From Saksenaea vasiformis B4078 (lineage: Eukaryota; Mucoromycota; Mucoromycetes; Mucorales; Saksenaeaceae), in contig JNDT01001594.1 in assembly GCA_000697055.1 (NCBI GenBank), positions 1 to 64,000 on the forward strand: a stretch of 64,000 nt of DNA, written 5' to 3'. The first letter of the stretch is position 1, and every line of letters begins with the position of its first letter. The notes beneath the pieces are model-generated. The model was not told the origin of the DNA and did no database searches. It worked only from the letters and a program-made list of their open reading frames with translations. Positions 1-10,284 of the stretch are shown here, piece by piece. The position numbers and the translations under genes were made by a program.

Positions 1-625
1 CTCGACATATAAATGATTGGACACTATTCTTCGATATCTCTCTATTTGGAAGGTGCAGTCATCATACATATAAAACAAGTACTTTTCAGAGTGAACTTTC
101 CTCAGCACCGAAAGACACTAGACCAAGCATTATTATCCATGCTATGGTATACCAAATGGGAAGTGAACGAACAAAAAGTGACTACCAGAGCGCAGCGGAG
201 GTCCAAGCACTTTTTGGAGTGAACTTTCCTCAGCACCGAAAGACATTAGATCAAGCATTATCAATTAAAAAGTATTATTCACCAGCCCCTTCTCTGTCCT
301 TTTCTGCTCCTTCCCCATACAGCTATTGCTATTGAGCGAAGCGAAAGTCGCAACTGGTCTAAATAAAATTACTTGGACTGCCTTTAAAAGATTTGGTTGG
401 CCAGACTATAATTGTTCAGGCTCAGCAGGCTCAATTGATTGGTTTAATTGATTGGACAGGATTTCACGATATCTCTCTATTTGGAGTGAACTTTCCTCAG
501 CACCGAAAGACACTGATCGAGCATTATCAATTGAAAGATATACTAATCACTACCTCCTTCTCTATTTTTTTTTTATTCTTTCCTATACGACAACTGACCC
601 TCGAGCGAAGCGGAAACGGCAGCTA
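1..625 (+). repeat. Rep-1 interspersed repeat, three imperfect direct copies
   Basis: A core beginning GTGAACTTTCCTCAGCACC occurs near positions 90, 219 and 486. It is followed by GAAAGACACTAG-like sequence and then by GAGCGAAGCGAAAGTCGC-like sequence near 335 and 604. A leader containing ATTGGACA...CGATATCTCTCTATTTGGA precedes the first and third copies (near 15 and 450). The same family recurs inverted at 41050-41430. The short open frames running through these copies follow the repeat and are not genes. The element type is unknown; it may be a MITE or part of a larger transposon. Confidence 0.75.
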
Positions 626-1331
626 GCGTCTTGGCATATGATGCGAAATAAGAGACAGAGTCACATGCGATACAAAGAGATACGCCGAAATGACAAGGTG
701 GAACCAGTACGTATGTAATCAATTAGTCACAATTCGTCATGAATCCCATTTTGCATAATCTGGGCCGTTTAATATCAACTTGCGCTACGGCCCTTTTCCT
801 TCTATCGTCTTCGGTTCAGTTGTAATCATCTTTCCATACGAATGATAGTAGATTGTACAATTTATGGACCATATCCGTTTGGCACAAGCTGTTGCCTTGG
901 TTCACAACGTCCGGTGAGTCTATCGTTATTGCAGATATTCGCAATAATGTTCTAATGTATACATTTTCAAGTATCCATTTATCCCATACCTTATGCGTTG
1001 GTCTGACTTTCAGTCAACCGCGCTTAGGGTATGCGTCTGCAATGCTGGCTAGGAGGATCTTCGGGTCTTTCTCACCTGCCATCATTATATCAGTCTTTTG
1101 CACTGACAACTTTTCAACACTGCAGGCTGCCTCGGATGAGTCACGCCTACGGTACCTGACCACCGAGTTAGGATTACAAGGGCTCCTTGTAAGTTAAATG
1201 AATACAGACTGTGCATTACTAGTTTTTCTTTCCTGAGTTTATACTTCCTTTATTTTCTTTAAAAACAAGCACCCCAGCATCCGTAAATGATTGAAGAAGT
1301 CATGCATAAAAAAAGTTTCAGACTATCGTGA
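626..1331. other. Intergenic, no gene recognised
   Basis: There is a plus-strand open frame at 853-1197, but it begins at a non-ATG codon and its translation matches no family I recognise. I see no splice-bounded exon, RNA gene or repeat in this stretch. Confidence 0.4.
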
Positions 1332-1930
1332 TTACGTTATATAAAGGTAGACATTGGTCTTCGTCATCATGATCATTGTTGGTGGACTCGTTTGCATCGT
1401 TATCGATCCAATGTTTATACAGTGGTCGCTCAATATTACGATATTCGATATAGCGATATTCTCGATATAGTGATAAATTTCCTTTCCATCGAGGGTATCG
1501 TTACATCGAGCGACATCTCTTCTGTCGGAAAAGAGGATTTCGAAGATTCTAGACCACATTTTGGTATCGTAGTCTCTTTCTGAAAATCTGCATGACTGTT
1601 CTATCACAAACAGCTCCTTATTGATCTGGTAGGCTTCAATGCTATTCGTGGAAATCCCTTCAGTCAAAAAATAACTCCATTGTTTAGTGTTTCAGTCTTT
1701 CCGGTAACTTACAGATATGTTAGGATCTTGTAAAAAAAGGATGGTCTCGTTTGAATTGTGCAACGGATAATTGAGCAACTTTCGGTATTTTTTGTTCAGA
1801 TGCGTTTCCTATGAAAAGGAACGGTCCGTATTATCAGCACTGAAACAATAGGTCGAACACTAGCAACCAACGTTTGCAAATAAACAGCTTACCAAGTTTG
1901 ATATATATGTAAAACATCTTGTTTGGTGGA
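1332..1930 (-). pseudogene. Fragment of a dispersed mobile-type hypothetical gene
   Basis: The minus-strand frame 1332-1667 carries a segment (EAYQINKELFVIEQ, then DYDTKMWSRIFEILFSDR) that is clearly related to the segment EAYQTNKDLFVMEK...DYEIKMWARIFEVLFSDR readable on the minus strand at about 12740-12900. Similarity continues at DNA level through 1670-1930, matching 12905-13150 in the same orientation. This is therefore a second, shorter and more decayed copy of the gene that is split by a LINE at 10285-13318. I know the W-x2-IFE-x-LF pattern only as recurrent in uncharacterised repeated proteins of Mucoromycota; its function is unknown. Confidence 0.5.
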
Positions 1931-3000
1931 AGTGTCGCCATCGGAAGATGTGCTTTTTCTTTTAGATTTGGATATTCTGTATCAGAAAACAATATGAGCA
2001 ACTGCTGCACACTTACAGATAAAGCATGACATAAATGTGGTTGTCAGCGGGTCACGAAAGGGATTGGGGAAAAAAGAAGACAATTCGTAAAAAGGTCTCT
2101 TGGCGCACGCACCACGTCACGCCATCCATAAAAGTGATCGCTTGACATAGTAAAAATCACAAGATAAGGATTAGACGTGACGCATCTATGTGAATAGGTT
2201 AACGACAGATGCTTATATGTAGTTGTGGTGTATATATCCCAAGATACTTCCCTTATCGGTTTTCATAACTTGTAATTATCATCCACAAGGCACGGCATGG
2301 GAAAAGAGCAGGATCATTTCCAAAACATAAACGCAACGCAAATTATGATCACCAGTTTGGCTAATCCTTATACAAGTCAAAGATTGATTATCTTCAGTTC
2401 AATCGGTTGCCGGCGGTCGTAAAATAACAGGAAAAGGAAAAGAAAAAAGAGAAGTAATGCGTTGACGAATAAAAAATTGATCCGCGCAGATATGATTTAC
2501 GTGTCATATCGTTCGCAGGATTGATCGCAAGTATATATTCTATGACGCGTAATGAAGATTAGCTATGAACCACCAAAAAAATCTACGGGCAGGTATACAA
2601 GAGGCTCATAACTAATTCAATGAAGATCAAACCTATCAAGTCCTATCCGTAAGCTGTTGTGACTTTCACACGTTGTAAGCATAAGTATATCCCCAAAAAA
2701 GTATATTTGTTGGGTTCGACGGGTTTCTTATGCATTCAATAACGTACGCGCTTGGTTCAGATGTATCGAATGAGAAAATCCACCAGTATGAATCGATCAA
2801 CACTGAACTTTATTTACAGGTACTTTCCTACAAGCGACTTTTATCAAGAACCTTTTTCTATAAACTGCTTCCTTCTACAAGAAGTTTGCTATCAAATACC
2901 TTCCCACAATAGAAGTTCTAATACAGGAATGTCTTTTGGATGCAATCGTTTCAAAAATCTGCGTCATCGAAAATTCAAATACCTCTTATTCGGTGGTAAT
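1931..3000. other. AT-rich intergenic DNA
   Basis: Only short frames in shifting phases are present, for example around 2730-2912, and none has a recognisable domain. I see no RNA gene or clear repeat. Confidence 0.4.
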
Positions 3001-3048
3001 ATAAGTGCATCCCCTGACCATAGCACAAGGTGTCATCGTCATAGTCGG

Positions 3049-3285
3049 TCATGGGGAGTATACCGCTGGAGAAGTTGTGTAGCAAATGGGAGCATACCTG
3101 TTATTTGTATGGAGTATACTGGCGTTAGCATTGGGCCTGAAGTGTGGGTTGCAAAACAGAGGCAGTTGGTATCCTTTGCCCTTCACAGGAACAGCCGAGA
3201 CAAAGAAGTTGATAGCCAAGAAAGATATAATATTTGAAGTCAATTGCATATCTTGTGGGTAGATGGTCAGCAAATTGGATTGCAA
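3049..3285 (-). pseudogene. Aspartic protease N-terminal relic (signal peptide and propeptide)
   Basis: The minus-strand translation includes a hydrophobic signal-like segment (NIISFLAINFFVSAVPVKG) followed by LFCNPHFRPN and RYAP. It aligns directly with the N-terminus of the protease relic starting at 6013 (SITILLTTSSFVSAVSVKS, LFRNPHFRLN, KYAP). Only the secretion signal and propeptide region survive. No DTG active-site segment follows in any frame on this strand. The two copies lie in opposite orientation about 3 kb apart, so this is a truncated inverted paralogue and not a working gene. Confidence 0.55.
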
Positions 3286-3299
3286 CCGCCTTTATATAT

Positions 3300-4090
3300 T
3301 AACTTCTTCATTGGTTTTTCAGAAATCGAGGCGTCAATTTCTACATATTCAATCAGTAGCCGTTTCCAAGGATAAGTCGAGTCCAGCGAGATGACAGTAG
3401 TAGTTATGAATAGTCACTGAAAGCAGCATAAAATGCAAGACAATATGATGAAAATAGTATGTTTGTTTCTTAATAAGCTGTTCATCAAAAGCCATACAAT
3501 ATTCTGTTGCAGATTATCAGATGGAGCTAAAACAGTTCCTGAGGATCTCATGTTTCCTGTTCCTTACAGATAGAAAAAGGGGTTTCAAGCTTGAAAAATA
3601 CCAGCGATTCGTCAAACGTTGATGGTTGGAATCTTTGAGAACTTTGACTGCGAACTTGGGAAACAACGAAATGAATCACTCAGAAACTCGCCGACTACAG
3701 TCTTGGATCCTCTTCTCAGATATTTTGATAAACTGACTACCAGAGAGAAGGACAGCGCATCCGCTTATGCATGCACTCTTAACTTGCAAGTCGCTGCATA
3801 AAAACGTTCAGCTGAGGAATTCATGCATGTATGACTCTAATGCCTTGTTTGTTATATTGCCATCTTTTCATACAACTCGTCTGATGCTTGTTACTTTATC
3901 TGACAACATGTACGTCCCATCTTATCCAAAACTAGTAGTTGTGTTACAAGCGGTACGAAGATAACGTCCTAATTAGTAGATTTGGAAACAAGAATAAGTC
4001 GTGTCATTTTTCATGCATGGGTATTGCTAGTGGTACTCCAATAGGTCATCCAGTCCTCCAAAAAGTTCAAAAAAGGATGAAGTGCAGTAC
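3300..4090. other. Intergenic, no gene recognised
   Basis: Short unassignable frames only, for example 3619-3801. No domain, RNA or repeat was recognised. Confidence 0.35.
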
Positions 4091-4099
4091 TTAATACTT

Positions 4100-4180
4100 A
4101 ACGGGGTTACAACGGAGTGTCTTGTACAGGAGTGTCCCATAGTAGAGTGTCCCGTAGTGGGATGCCCTGCAGCGGAGTCA
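4100..4180 (+). repeat. Short imperfect tandem repeat, period about 15 bp
   Basis: The run contains GGAGTGTCTTGTA, GGAGTGTCCCATA, AGAGTGTCCCGTA and GGGATGCCCTGCA in succession, about five degenerate units. A motif TACAGTGGAAACTCAATATA follows at about 4190. It resembles the terminal sequence of pogo/Tigger-type elements, but I found no partner end. Confidence 0.45.
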
Positions 4181-4616
4181 TGTATACTACAGTGGAAACT
4201 CAATATAAGGACATTTGATAAAAGGATCATATAATAGCATCTTTATGAAACGAGTTTTTGGGCAGTATTATAATTTCTACCTAGCAAATATTCTCTAAAA
4301 GAATAATCTCTCCGTCTACCCAGAGTCTCTTGTATCAAGTATCTATTGCAGTATATAGGGAGATTACTTTCAATGATCTAGTGACGAAGACTCTGCTACC
4401 AGGCGCCCCACTATGGGATATCGCACTACGGACACCCCATTGTAACCGAACTAAGCATTAGGTACTACACTCTATCCAACTTGAACAACTTTCTGGAGGT
4501 CTAGAGTGCACCTGCAATATCCATGTGTGGGAAGTGGCATAATTTTAACTTATCTTTGTTTCCATATCTGCTGACTGAGGCACCATCTTCATAGGAGGAT
4601 GGTCGTTCTCTCGGAA

Positions 4617-4856
4617 CGTCCGAAAGTTGACGAATGCTTTGTGTTCGGGCGCTACATGTCGCCTCTTTCAAAAGGCCTTTTCCAAATAAAATGAGTGCAT
4701 CCTCTTTAGAAACATCTGTACTATCGTACAGCTGTGACCATTTCAATCAACTATATCTCTTAGAACACTGGCGGCCGCTCAGATATTGCATATTTATTCG
4801 TCATTATTCGGATCACAAGATAGCTTTGCATCTGCAAATCCTTCGAACATCCGCCG
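4617..4856 (-). repeat. Rep-2 interspersed repeat copy (reverse)
   Basis: This is the reverse complement of the Rep-2 family also found at 13627, 19441, 41431 and 62780. Shared landmarks are ACTTTCGGACGTT at one end, TTTTATTTAGAA-like sequence, CGTACAGCTGTGACCATTTC-like sequence and GACGAATAA at the other end. Frames crossing it on either strand are repeat-derived. Confidence 0.7.
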
Positions 4857-5169
4857 TGCGGCTCATAACATAGCTACTAGTGTTTGGAGAAGATGAAAAA
4901 TATCACGTTGTCAGATATAGTGTCAAGCATCAGAGGAGTCATATGAAAAGAAGGCGATGCGATAGAAGGAATTACCTAGGACAAGACATTAAGGCCATAA
5001 TAGGAAAGAATACCATGTCGAGTGGTACAGAATCCAAATTAAGACATAATACTACACGACATGTTCAGTTAAAAGTCCACTGCTAGAAGATCCGGTATGA
5101 AATTGTATGACTTCCAAATGAAGCTGTCCGTGCTACCGGATTAATTTCCACTTTGTTAATGCGAAAACT

Positions 5170-5600
5170 CAGTCCCAAAAACTTAACTTTCAGCAAACAC
5201 ACGGAAGAGCAATGAGAACCATTTGGAAGATGCAGAAGGCTCCAAAGAACGCATCTATCCTTTTATTTTGATAGTTAACTAAGAACTTGTATGCCTTGAT
5301 GACAGCCTCGATCCTCCGACGCATGCTCACTATGAGTACCTCCAATTGTTCAAGCCATTCTTCGTTAAGAACAGCAACCAACTGTTGTCTGTTATGAATA
5401 TGGTATCACCGGCCTTGGATGCACTTTTCCAGAGCATGCCTTAGATGCTCAACGGTCTCCAGCTCCTTTTGGCAGATTCTGTCGTGCGTAGTTTCTTCCA
5501 TCACTTAATCATATCGGTGATGATGGAAATTGGAATGCCTGCCTGATCTGAAATTATGGTATTTTGCCACAGACCCCATACTCATGCAACCAGAATATTG
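5170..5600 (-). pseudogene. Tc1/mariner transposase relic
   Basis: On the minus strand, RQQLVAVLNEEWLEQLEVLI followed by VSMRRRIEAVIKA has the shape of the C-terminal end of Tc1-family DDE transposases (consensus about NQQELxxAVxEEW...SMPRRIxAVIxAxG). Just upstream (about 5450-5560), in broken frames, is a helix-turn-helix-like stretch (AGIPISIITDMIK) ending in a degenerate SGRP-like motif. The catalytic DDE core that should lie between them is missing and in-frame stops are present, so this is an internally deleted, non-autonomous relic. Assignment rests on motif resemblance only. Confidence 0.45.
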
Positions 5601-6012
5601 ATCCACGAGTAATGTCTGAGAGTTGTGCACCTCTTCTGCAGTCCTTTTCTATAAGGTCGCTTAGCAGCATAGTTGGTTATGTTTCAGAATCAGCACAGTA
5701 AATGAGTTAAAGAATGAAGTGATATGCCAACAAAATTCGCAAACTTAAAAATCAATCCGGTTACTTCTTCCAGGAGGGTATTTGAAGGTCACAAAGAAAA
5801 ATAATTGAAGCAGGTTCTGATGTTCCTCGGCCCCGCTGGCAAATCAAATTCCTGATCATAGTGAAAATGTGCGCTTTAGTAATACAAGAAAAAGGAAACC
5901 GTCCTTTTCGAAGCCTGATACCACAATTTCTGAAAGACTTGCGAAAGAGCCAATATATATAAAGCGTAGAAGTTGGTTGTAATTCAATTTGCTGACCCTC
6001 TACCAACAAGAT

Positions 6013-7304
6013 ATGCGATTGGCTGCAAGTATTACAATCCTCTTGACTACCAGCTCCTTTGTCTCGGCTGTTTCTGTGAAGAGCAAAGGGCACCAAGTGT
6101 CTCTGTTTCGCAATCCCCACTTCAGACTCAACGATCCCGGCAGTATGCTCCACTTAAAGAAAAAATATGCTCCGCATTTGGAGCATGAGCTCTCCAGCGG
6201 TATAATCCCCATGACCTGTAACGAAAACCTCGGGTACCATGGACAGGCCGAAATTGGAACCCCGCCCAAACATTTAACTTGAGCTTTGACATTGGCTTGG
6301 CTGGGCTTATGGTTGGTAAGTAAAATCAATTTGCCACTACCTTATTTAGCACAGTCAATAGCGACTACAATATGTGAAAACTGTTCACCTGCCCAGGACC
6401 TGTATGATCCTAGTCAGTCAAGCACCTATGAAGGGGACGGCAGAAACTAGACAGAGTCTTATTATGGTTATTCTCAAATCAATGGTATCCCATCAGCCTT
6501 GGCGGTCTTGCTATCGAAGGCCAAGTCATTCAGTTGCTTCGACAGGCGCCATTGTTCATTTACGTTTGTCCTATACAGGGGGTTGCCTGGTCTTGGCTTT
6601 GACTCTTTAATCGATGTTCAAGGTATCAAAACCCCTACGGACAATTTGATCTCGCGAGATTTGATCAGTGAACCCATCTTTGGTGTCTTCCTCAACAAAT
6701 TGCCCGAAGGTAGAGGTGGCGGTAAATGTGAAAATGCCAATCTGTTGGATCTCACTGATGAACGCTAACAGAAATAGCCTTCGGTGACTATAATCTGGAC
6801 TATAATCCGGACTATATCGATGGTCTATTGACCACTGTCCCTGTGAACAACTCTCAAGGTGAACAGAAATACTCATCTATCCATGTTTAACCCCATTCCT
6901 AGGATATTACGGCATTAACATCGACGAAATCAGCGCTGGCAGCCAAGGGATAACCGGCTTTTCCAGCGCTATCCTTGACATCAGCGCCCCCATAATGCTT
7001 ATGGAAGACCGGATCGCCCAGCAAATTGCCTTGCACTACGGCGCCCAGGACTTTGGCGATGGTAGTTTCAACGTCAGTTGTGACACTTCGTAGATCCCGC
7101 TCCTTGTCCTCGATATTGTCGGCAGCGAGTTCGTAGTTCCACCCGACTTTCTCATTGGCTTCGAGACCCTAGGTCAACGCATGGCTGCTTTTGGTTACGC
7201 TGGTCTACTAATACTCCCTCCTTGGCGACAGTTTCCTAAAGAACAACTACGTTATTTACAACCAGGCTGTGCCCGAGGTGCAGATCGCCGCCGCTAAATA
7301 CTAG
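6013..7304 (+). pseudogene. Rhizopuspepsin-like aspartic protease (family A1), inactivated
   Basis: The relic starts with an ATG, a hydrophobic signal peptide (LAASITILLTTSSFVSAVSV) and a propeptide ending KKYAP. Pepsin-family landmarks then appear in changing frames: LGYHGQAEIGTPPK, DLYDPSQSSTYEGDG, PGLGFDSLIDVQG, TTVPVNNSQGYYGINIDEIS, FNVSCDTS and a C-terminal NNYVVYNQAVPEVQIAAAK. The order and length (about 400 codons) match fungal secreted pepsins. Both catalytic DTG triads are altered: the first reads DIG (about 6285) and the second DIS (about 6980). Several frameshifts and an in-frame stop after the SCDTS region confirm a pseudogene. A related N-terminal piece lies inverted at 3049-3285. 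Confidence 0.75.
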
Positions 7305-7519
7305 GTTAGTTGGCTCACCGTTTTGATGCTGTTCCCCTTCCACCAACCACATGTCATCGCTGCTTCTCGGCTGCTACTCCGGCGCATGCATCAAAGACAA
7401 TTTTCACGCTCTCTAGAAACCCCATATCATAGTAATCTAATTTAAAAGCTATTATCGCGGCACAGTAAATTTCAATCTAACCCCCCCGGAAAAAAGGTAC
7501 TGGGAAGAAATTTTGGTTG

Positions 7520-8159
7520 GAGTTGTGACCCAGATTGCGCATACTGAGCGAGTATGCACCATGTGCTTTATTTTACTTGGTTGTATACATCCTCAGGTGC
7601 ATAGCTTGCCACTTTGGATCAATAGCATTCAATGAGGCCTCAATTGCAGTCTCATCAACATCTGCAGCTTCTCCATGTACTCTATGCACTCCAAGACCGT
7701 ATCGTTTGCGAAAGCGATGATGCCAGCCGTTTGAGAACTTGATTCTCTCATTTTCCGGGATTCAAAGCTTTTCTGCTAATTTTTCTCCAGCTTTCTTGGT
7801 CATATTCCAGTTCGTTCGCGTGTTATTCTTCTCAGCACTCTGAATCCAAGGGGCTAATGCCTCTTCCAGTTTCTGCAATAACGATATTAGTTCTACGTAT
7901 GACTACGTGTGACCATGACTCTCACAGCATGAGGAGATCCACGTTTACGCTTTTGCCAATTGAATGCATGGTCTTCGATGTCATTACGGTTTCGTTTCGC
8001 TAGCTTTGAGGTAGTAGTAGTATTCGGTAGTTTAGGCAGTTTGAACTCTTCCTTGGACCATAATGCCAGTTGCGCATTAGATAATTTCGGATTTTCCTTC
8101 TTCTTTGCTGATATTTGCAATTGTTGTTCGTAGGTCAATGAAATGTATGTCTGCGTCAT
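7520..8159 (-). pseudogene. CENP-B/pogo-type transposase, DNA-binding region only
   Basis: The first exon on the minus strand (ATG near 8159) encodes YEQQLQISAKKKENPKLSNA and LALWSKEEFKL, a CENP-B N-terminal helix-turn-helix. A putative intron (about 7864-7931, GTGAGA...TTGCAG) leads into KLEEALAPWIQSAEKNNTRT and, after one in-frame TGA, FSNGWHHRFRKRYGLGVHRV with HGEAADVDE, the second CENP-B-type HTH. The DDE catalytic domain expected next is absent. A possible terminal sequence is CACTCTAAGTAATATAGGAC, read on the minus strand near 8345. This is a decayed 5' fragment of a pogo/Tigger-like transposon with a spliced transposase. Confidence 0.6.
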
Positions 8160-8359
8160 ATTCTCTTAGTGGAATGATATGTTTATTTATTCTCCTTCAC
8201 TTTAAGGCATTTATACTTGAAATATTTATCTATGATCAGTTTATAAGCTATGAGTCACTTCCAGTGAGTCGTTACGCAAACAATGACACATAGATCGCTC
8301 TCCCTTAATGGTAATTCGTACTACGTTATGTCCTATATTACTTAGAGTGACTCCCGTAC

Positions 8360-10280
8360 ATTTCATCCCCTACGTATTGCCAATAGCTGGGGCTGTTGCC
8401 AAGATATTGAAATTAATGGGGGTCTACTGTACGTTTAGACGCTTGCATATTGTTGCAGCCACGTCAGCAAAATTAATCCTTCTGTTCCCTTAGAAACACA
8501 CAGGAACCAATTTAGTGCTCAGCTAAGCTGTTATATCGGGTGTAGTCGTAAAGGTGAAAAATAAGGTGTGAGACGAGGAATACAATGAAACCGAAGTGTA
8601 CTGATATTTATTCTGGAATCAGAACTAGAGATTAAGACTACACTACGTGCTGATATTTATATTACACTGAGTTGTGTCAGTAACGAAGTTCCTGAGCTAG
8701 TTCAGATATATTTAATTGAACATCCGCTTATAATCGCACTAGACCATTTGATATAGCTGGATACTACTTAAGCACTCGGATCTTCCAGGATCCACAGCAA
8801 AAGTGATAAAAATTTGGAGCTTTATCGGGTTTTCCCTTCAAAGATCACAATATTATACCGTAGATAATAGGCGGGAAAAGGTAGAAAGTAATATATGCTA
8901 TGTCGTAGAGATCCAGACTACTAGATACCAAAAACAACCTGCTGGGCCTAAGAGCATCTTTCTGGTCTCTATAGGAACCAGTGTCCCTAAATGGAAATAC
9001 TTTGGAGCCTAGCAGTACCTACAGCAACCCGATTTCCCATGGTGGCACTCGTCACCTTCCAAATTTTCAAATAATTGGTTCCGTGCCCCCAAGCAAGGTC
9101 GGCGAAGGCAATCAGTAGCCATTTTGCGCAACATTGCGTTCGGAACCAGTTAAATTCATATAGTTTGCGGAACTGTAACTATGCATATTGAATTTATTTG
9201 AACGACAAGCATAATCTATCTATGATGACCAGAGAAGCCTTTCAACCGATGAAAAAATGGTATGTATGAAACGTTAAATTCCTTGAAATTAGTCTGGTGC
9301 CACGCTATAGGTAACTGTCCTTCAGATACCACCATTTACTCTGAAGATAATGGACTCACAGTAGTCTGTTTGCAAAAGAAGGTTTTAGAGAAATCTTGAG
9401 ATAATGTAGAGCAAGCAGATAACCCTAGAGGTGAGACGCCCCCATCTCATTGTTAACTGATGGCCTCCTTGAGGATGGATAGCCAAACAGCCACCAGAGG
9501 AGTACGTTATCGTCTTTTCATCTCTACAACACATGATGAAGTTGAAATTTTCCTCATTATCGCAGATACTCTAGCGGGAATCTGGAGACAGTCTGCGTGT
9601 GTATCTACCGTGAACTGCGGAATTCGTGTCCCGTTTCTTCTCGTTGAATTCTGCGGTGAAAAGTTTGTTAATGGCTCTAAGAGCGATTACTTCAAGGTCC
9701 CATGTATCTCCTTTATCGGTAATGGTCTCCCTGAATAATTTCCGCGATCTTATCTTAAAAATGTCTTTGTCAACGTCTTCCCTATCGAGGATAATCCCCG
9801 TCATTCGATTCAGAATTTTGAGTCTCTAGTCATGCCGTTAGAGCTTAAGCCCTCTGACGAGTTGGAAACATATCGGCGACTTTCTCTTGAGATAATTCAT
9901 TAATATCTATAGATCCTAGCCAGAATGTGCGTTTCTAAAGACGCAAACGGATCAAGTCAAATGTGCGGTCCGAGAGAGCCCAGAACACATTTGATGAGGT
10001 TGCAGCGGAGGAGACAATTCTAACCGTATTAGATACGACACATAGTTGCCTCTTTATGGCATGCTGACGCAGACACTGCCTTTACTCTCGTATCAAACAA
10101 GCTCCTAATACATCTGTACATGCTCTTGGTAAGTGTGCTTGATATGACCTCAATGTTTTAAGCCAAACAAAGTACAAGTACAAAGAGATTTCTTTATTAC
10201 TGTTTTTTTCCCCTTGATAGGTTACGTGCTTTTATCATAATAGGTCAAAGCCAATGCGGCAGACCGTAGTTATCCCGTTG
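8360..10280. other. Gene-poor stretch
   Basis: Overlapping frames occur on both strands at 9460-9829, but none starts convincingly or matches a family I recognise. No tRNA-like or rRNA-like sequence and no strong repeat was noticed. Confidence 0.4.
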
Positions 10281-10284
10281 GTTA

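Noticed and set aside
4190..4230. Complete pogo-type transposon at 4.2 kb
   Set aside because: Only one terminus-like motif (TACAGTGGAAACTC) is visible and no inverted partner or coding remnant was found.
9460..9829. Gene on either strand at 9.5-9.8 kb
   Set aside because: Frames overlap on opposite strands, neither has conserved motifs or splice support.
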